Assembly (NCBI GenBank): GCA_013298125.1
Contig: JAAFJP010000021.1
Span: 1 to 64,000, forward strand
DNA length: 64,000 nt
Direction of reading: 5' to 3'
Source: Cytophagales bacterium
GTDB lineage: Bacteria; Bacteroidota; Bacteroidia; Cytophagales; Spirosomataceae
Position numbers and translations under genes: made by a program. This document shows, piece by piece, positions 63,547-64,000 of this stretch (positions are counted from its first letter, which is position 1; each line of letters opens with the position of its first letter). The notes under the pieces were generated by a model. That model was not told the origin of the DNA, did no database searches, and saw only the letters and a list, made by a program, of their open reading frames with translations.

Positions 63547-64000
63547 TAATTTAACTGTTTCTGTGGTACTAAAAACGAAGTATCACGACTGTCGTCAATT
63601 TGTTTGTATTGTGCTGCCGCTTGTTTTAGTGGGAATGCAGGAGTGATGGTATTTGCTCCGTATTTATTGGCTGATATTACTGATTTACCTGCAATTTTGG
63701 TTGGTCCTTCTAATGTCCACTCAGAAGTCTTCTTACGCTCGAAACGACAAGTGTTACAAATAAATTCTTTTACCTCACCCCACTCATTTTTGCGGGCTGT
63801 TACTCTGATAACTTCGTCTCCTCTGTACCAAAGTGTTACTTTGCCAGAACATTTACCACAACTGCAACTCGCATCTTCTGGTTTCGAGAACCATACACGG
63901 CTTTTGAAACGGTAAGTTTTATCGGTCAAAGCTCCCACTGGACAAACGTCAATTACGTTTCCAGAGAAATCATTATCAATGGCTTTTTCAATATACGTAC
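63546..64000 (-). CDS. nuoG: NADH-quinone oxidoreductase subunit G, C-terminal part (5' end outside window)
   Basis: The frame enters from the right edge at TYIEKAIDNDFSGNVIDVCP and runs to a stop at 63546, giving 151 codons. VIDVCPVGALTDKTYRFKSR is the conserved block after the [4Fe-4S] ligands of NuoG. The following CSCGKCSGKV and FICNTCRFERK carry further cysteines. The protein ends soon after (LVPQKQLN), without the molybdopterin-like domain of E. coli NuoG, which is the short form found in Bacteroidota. nuoH follows on the same strand. Confidence 0.9.
   Translation of the reverse strand, partial: TYIEKAIDNDFSGNVIDVCPVGALTDKTYRFKSRVWFSKPEDASCSCGKCSGKVTLWYRGDEVIRVTARKNEWGEVKEFICNTCRFERKKTSEWTLEGPTKIAGKSVISANKYGANTITPAFPLKQAAAQYKQIDDSRDTSFLVPQKQLN

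Noticed and set aside
1-64000. tRNA, rRNA, integrase or prophage genes
   Set aside because: None was recognised on either strand; the only mobile-element protein seen is the RAYT.

Overview
The window looks like a chromosomal segment of a Bacteroidota bacterium, most likely a cytophagian of the Spirosomaceae type. The DNA is AT-rich. Start codons lack Shine-Dalgarno sequences but are often preceded by A-rich stretches, and several genes carry TAnnTTTG -7 promoter elements. There is a type IX secretion-type C-terminal domain, a DUF3078 barrel, an OmpH lipoprotein, a short NuoG and small Crp/Fnr and MerR regulators. All of these are typical of the phylum. I saw no rRNA, tRNA, prophage or CRISPR array.

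Layout. 1-2.1 kb: a carotenoid-type membrane protein and a CarH-like MerR regulator. 2.2-9.4 kb: a secreted protein, a RecB-like nuclease, an acyl-CoA dehydrogenase/SDR pair, an arsenate-reductase-like protein with a DUF6428 protein, and a SigZ-type sigma factor followed by an acid phosphatase. 9.4-19.6 kb: a repeat-rich accessory stretch with two full ATPase-nuclease paralogues and a decayed third, around ispH, a flavin reductase, pyk and a carboxylesterase. 19.6-25.6 kb: pectin degradation (CE12-GH28 fusion, CE8 pectinesterase, GH105), with a REP-associated tyrosine transposase sitting inside its own REP elements. 25.7-30 kb: a pseudouridine synthase, an XRE regulator and the late cobalamin genes cobC, cobS and cobT, with a VapBC pair between cobS and cobT. 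30-38 kb: a DODA-type dioxygenase, a LOV-like PAS protein, a nifU/ddl-like operon, LysR/NIPSNAP, mscL and DUF3078. 38-50.7 kb: an MscS channel, an ECF sigma factor, ppk1, an Rpn-like nuclease, a GDPD, ftsW, moaE, folA and lipoproteins. 50.8-64 kb: a GH3-serine hydrolase fusion, lhgO, a Crp/Fnr regulator with a candidate small RNA, purH, ompH, an Fe-S oxidoreductase and nuoGHIJ.

The most striking feature is the intergenic DNA. Many spacers are filled almost edge to edge by imperfect hairpins whose arms are themselves made of 7-13 bp near-tandem repeats, with a different word at each locus. They often begin within a few bases of a stop codon. Alongside them are long, nearly perfect hairpins, one of which lies in frame inside a ligase gene, and a REP/RAYT family. 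Two other candidate systems stand out. One is a Crp/Fnr gene flanked by three FNR-like boxes, two of which precede a compact transcript-like unit ending in a terminator. The other is a pair of ATPase-nuclease paralogues whose promoters share an operator layout but not an operator sequence.
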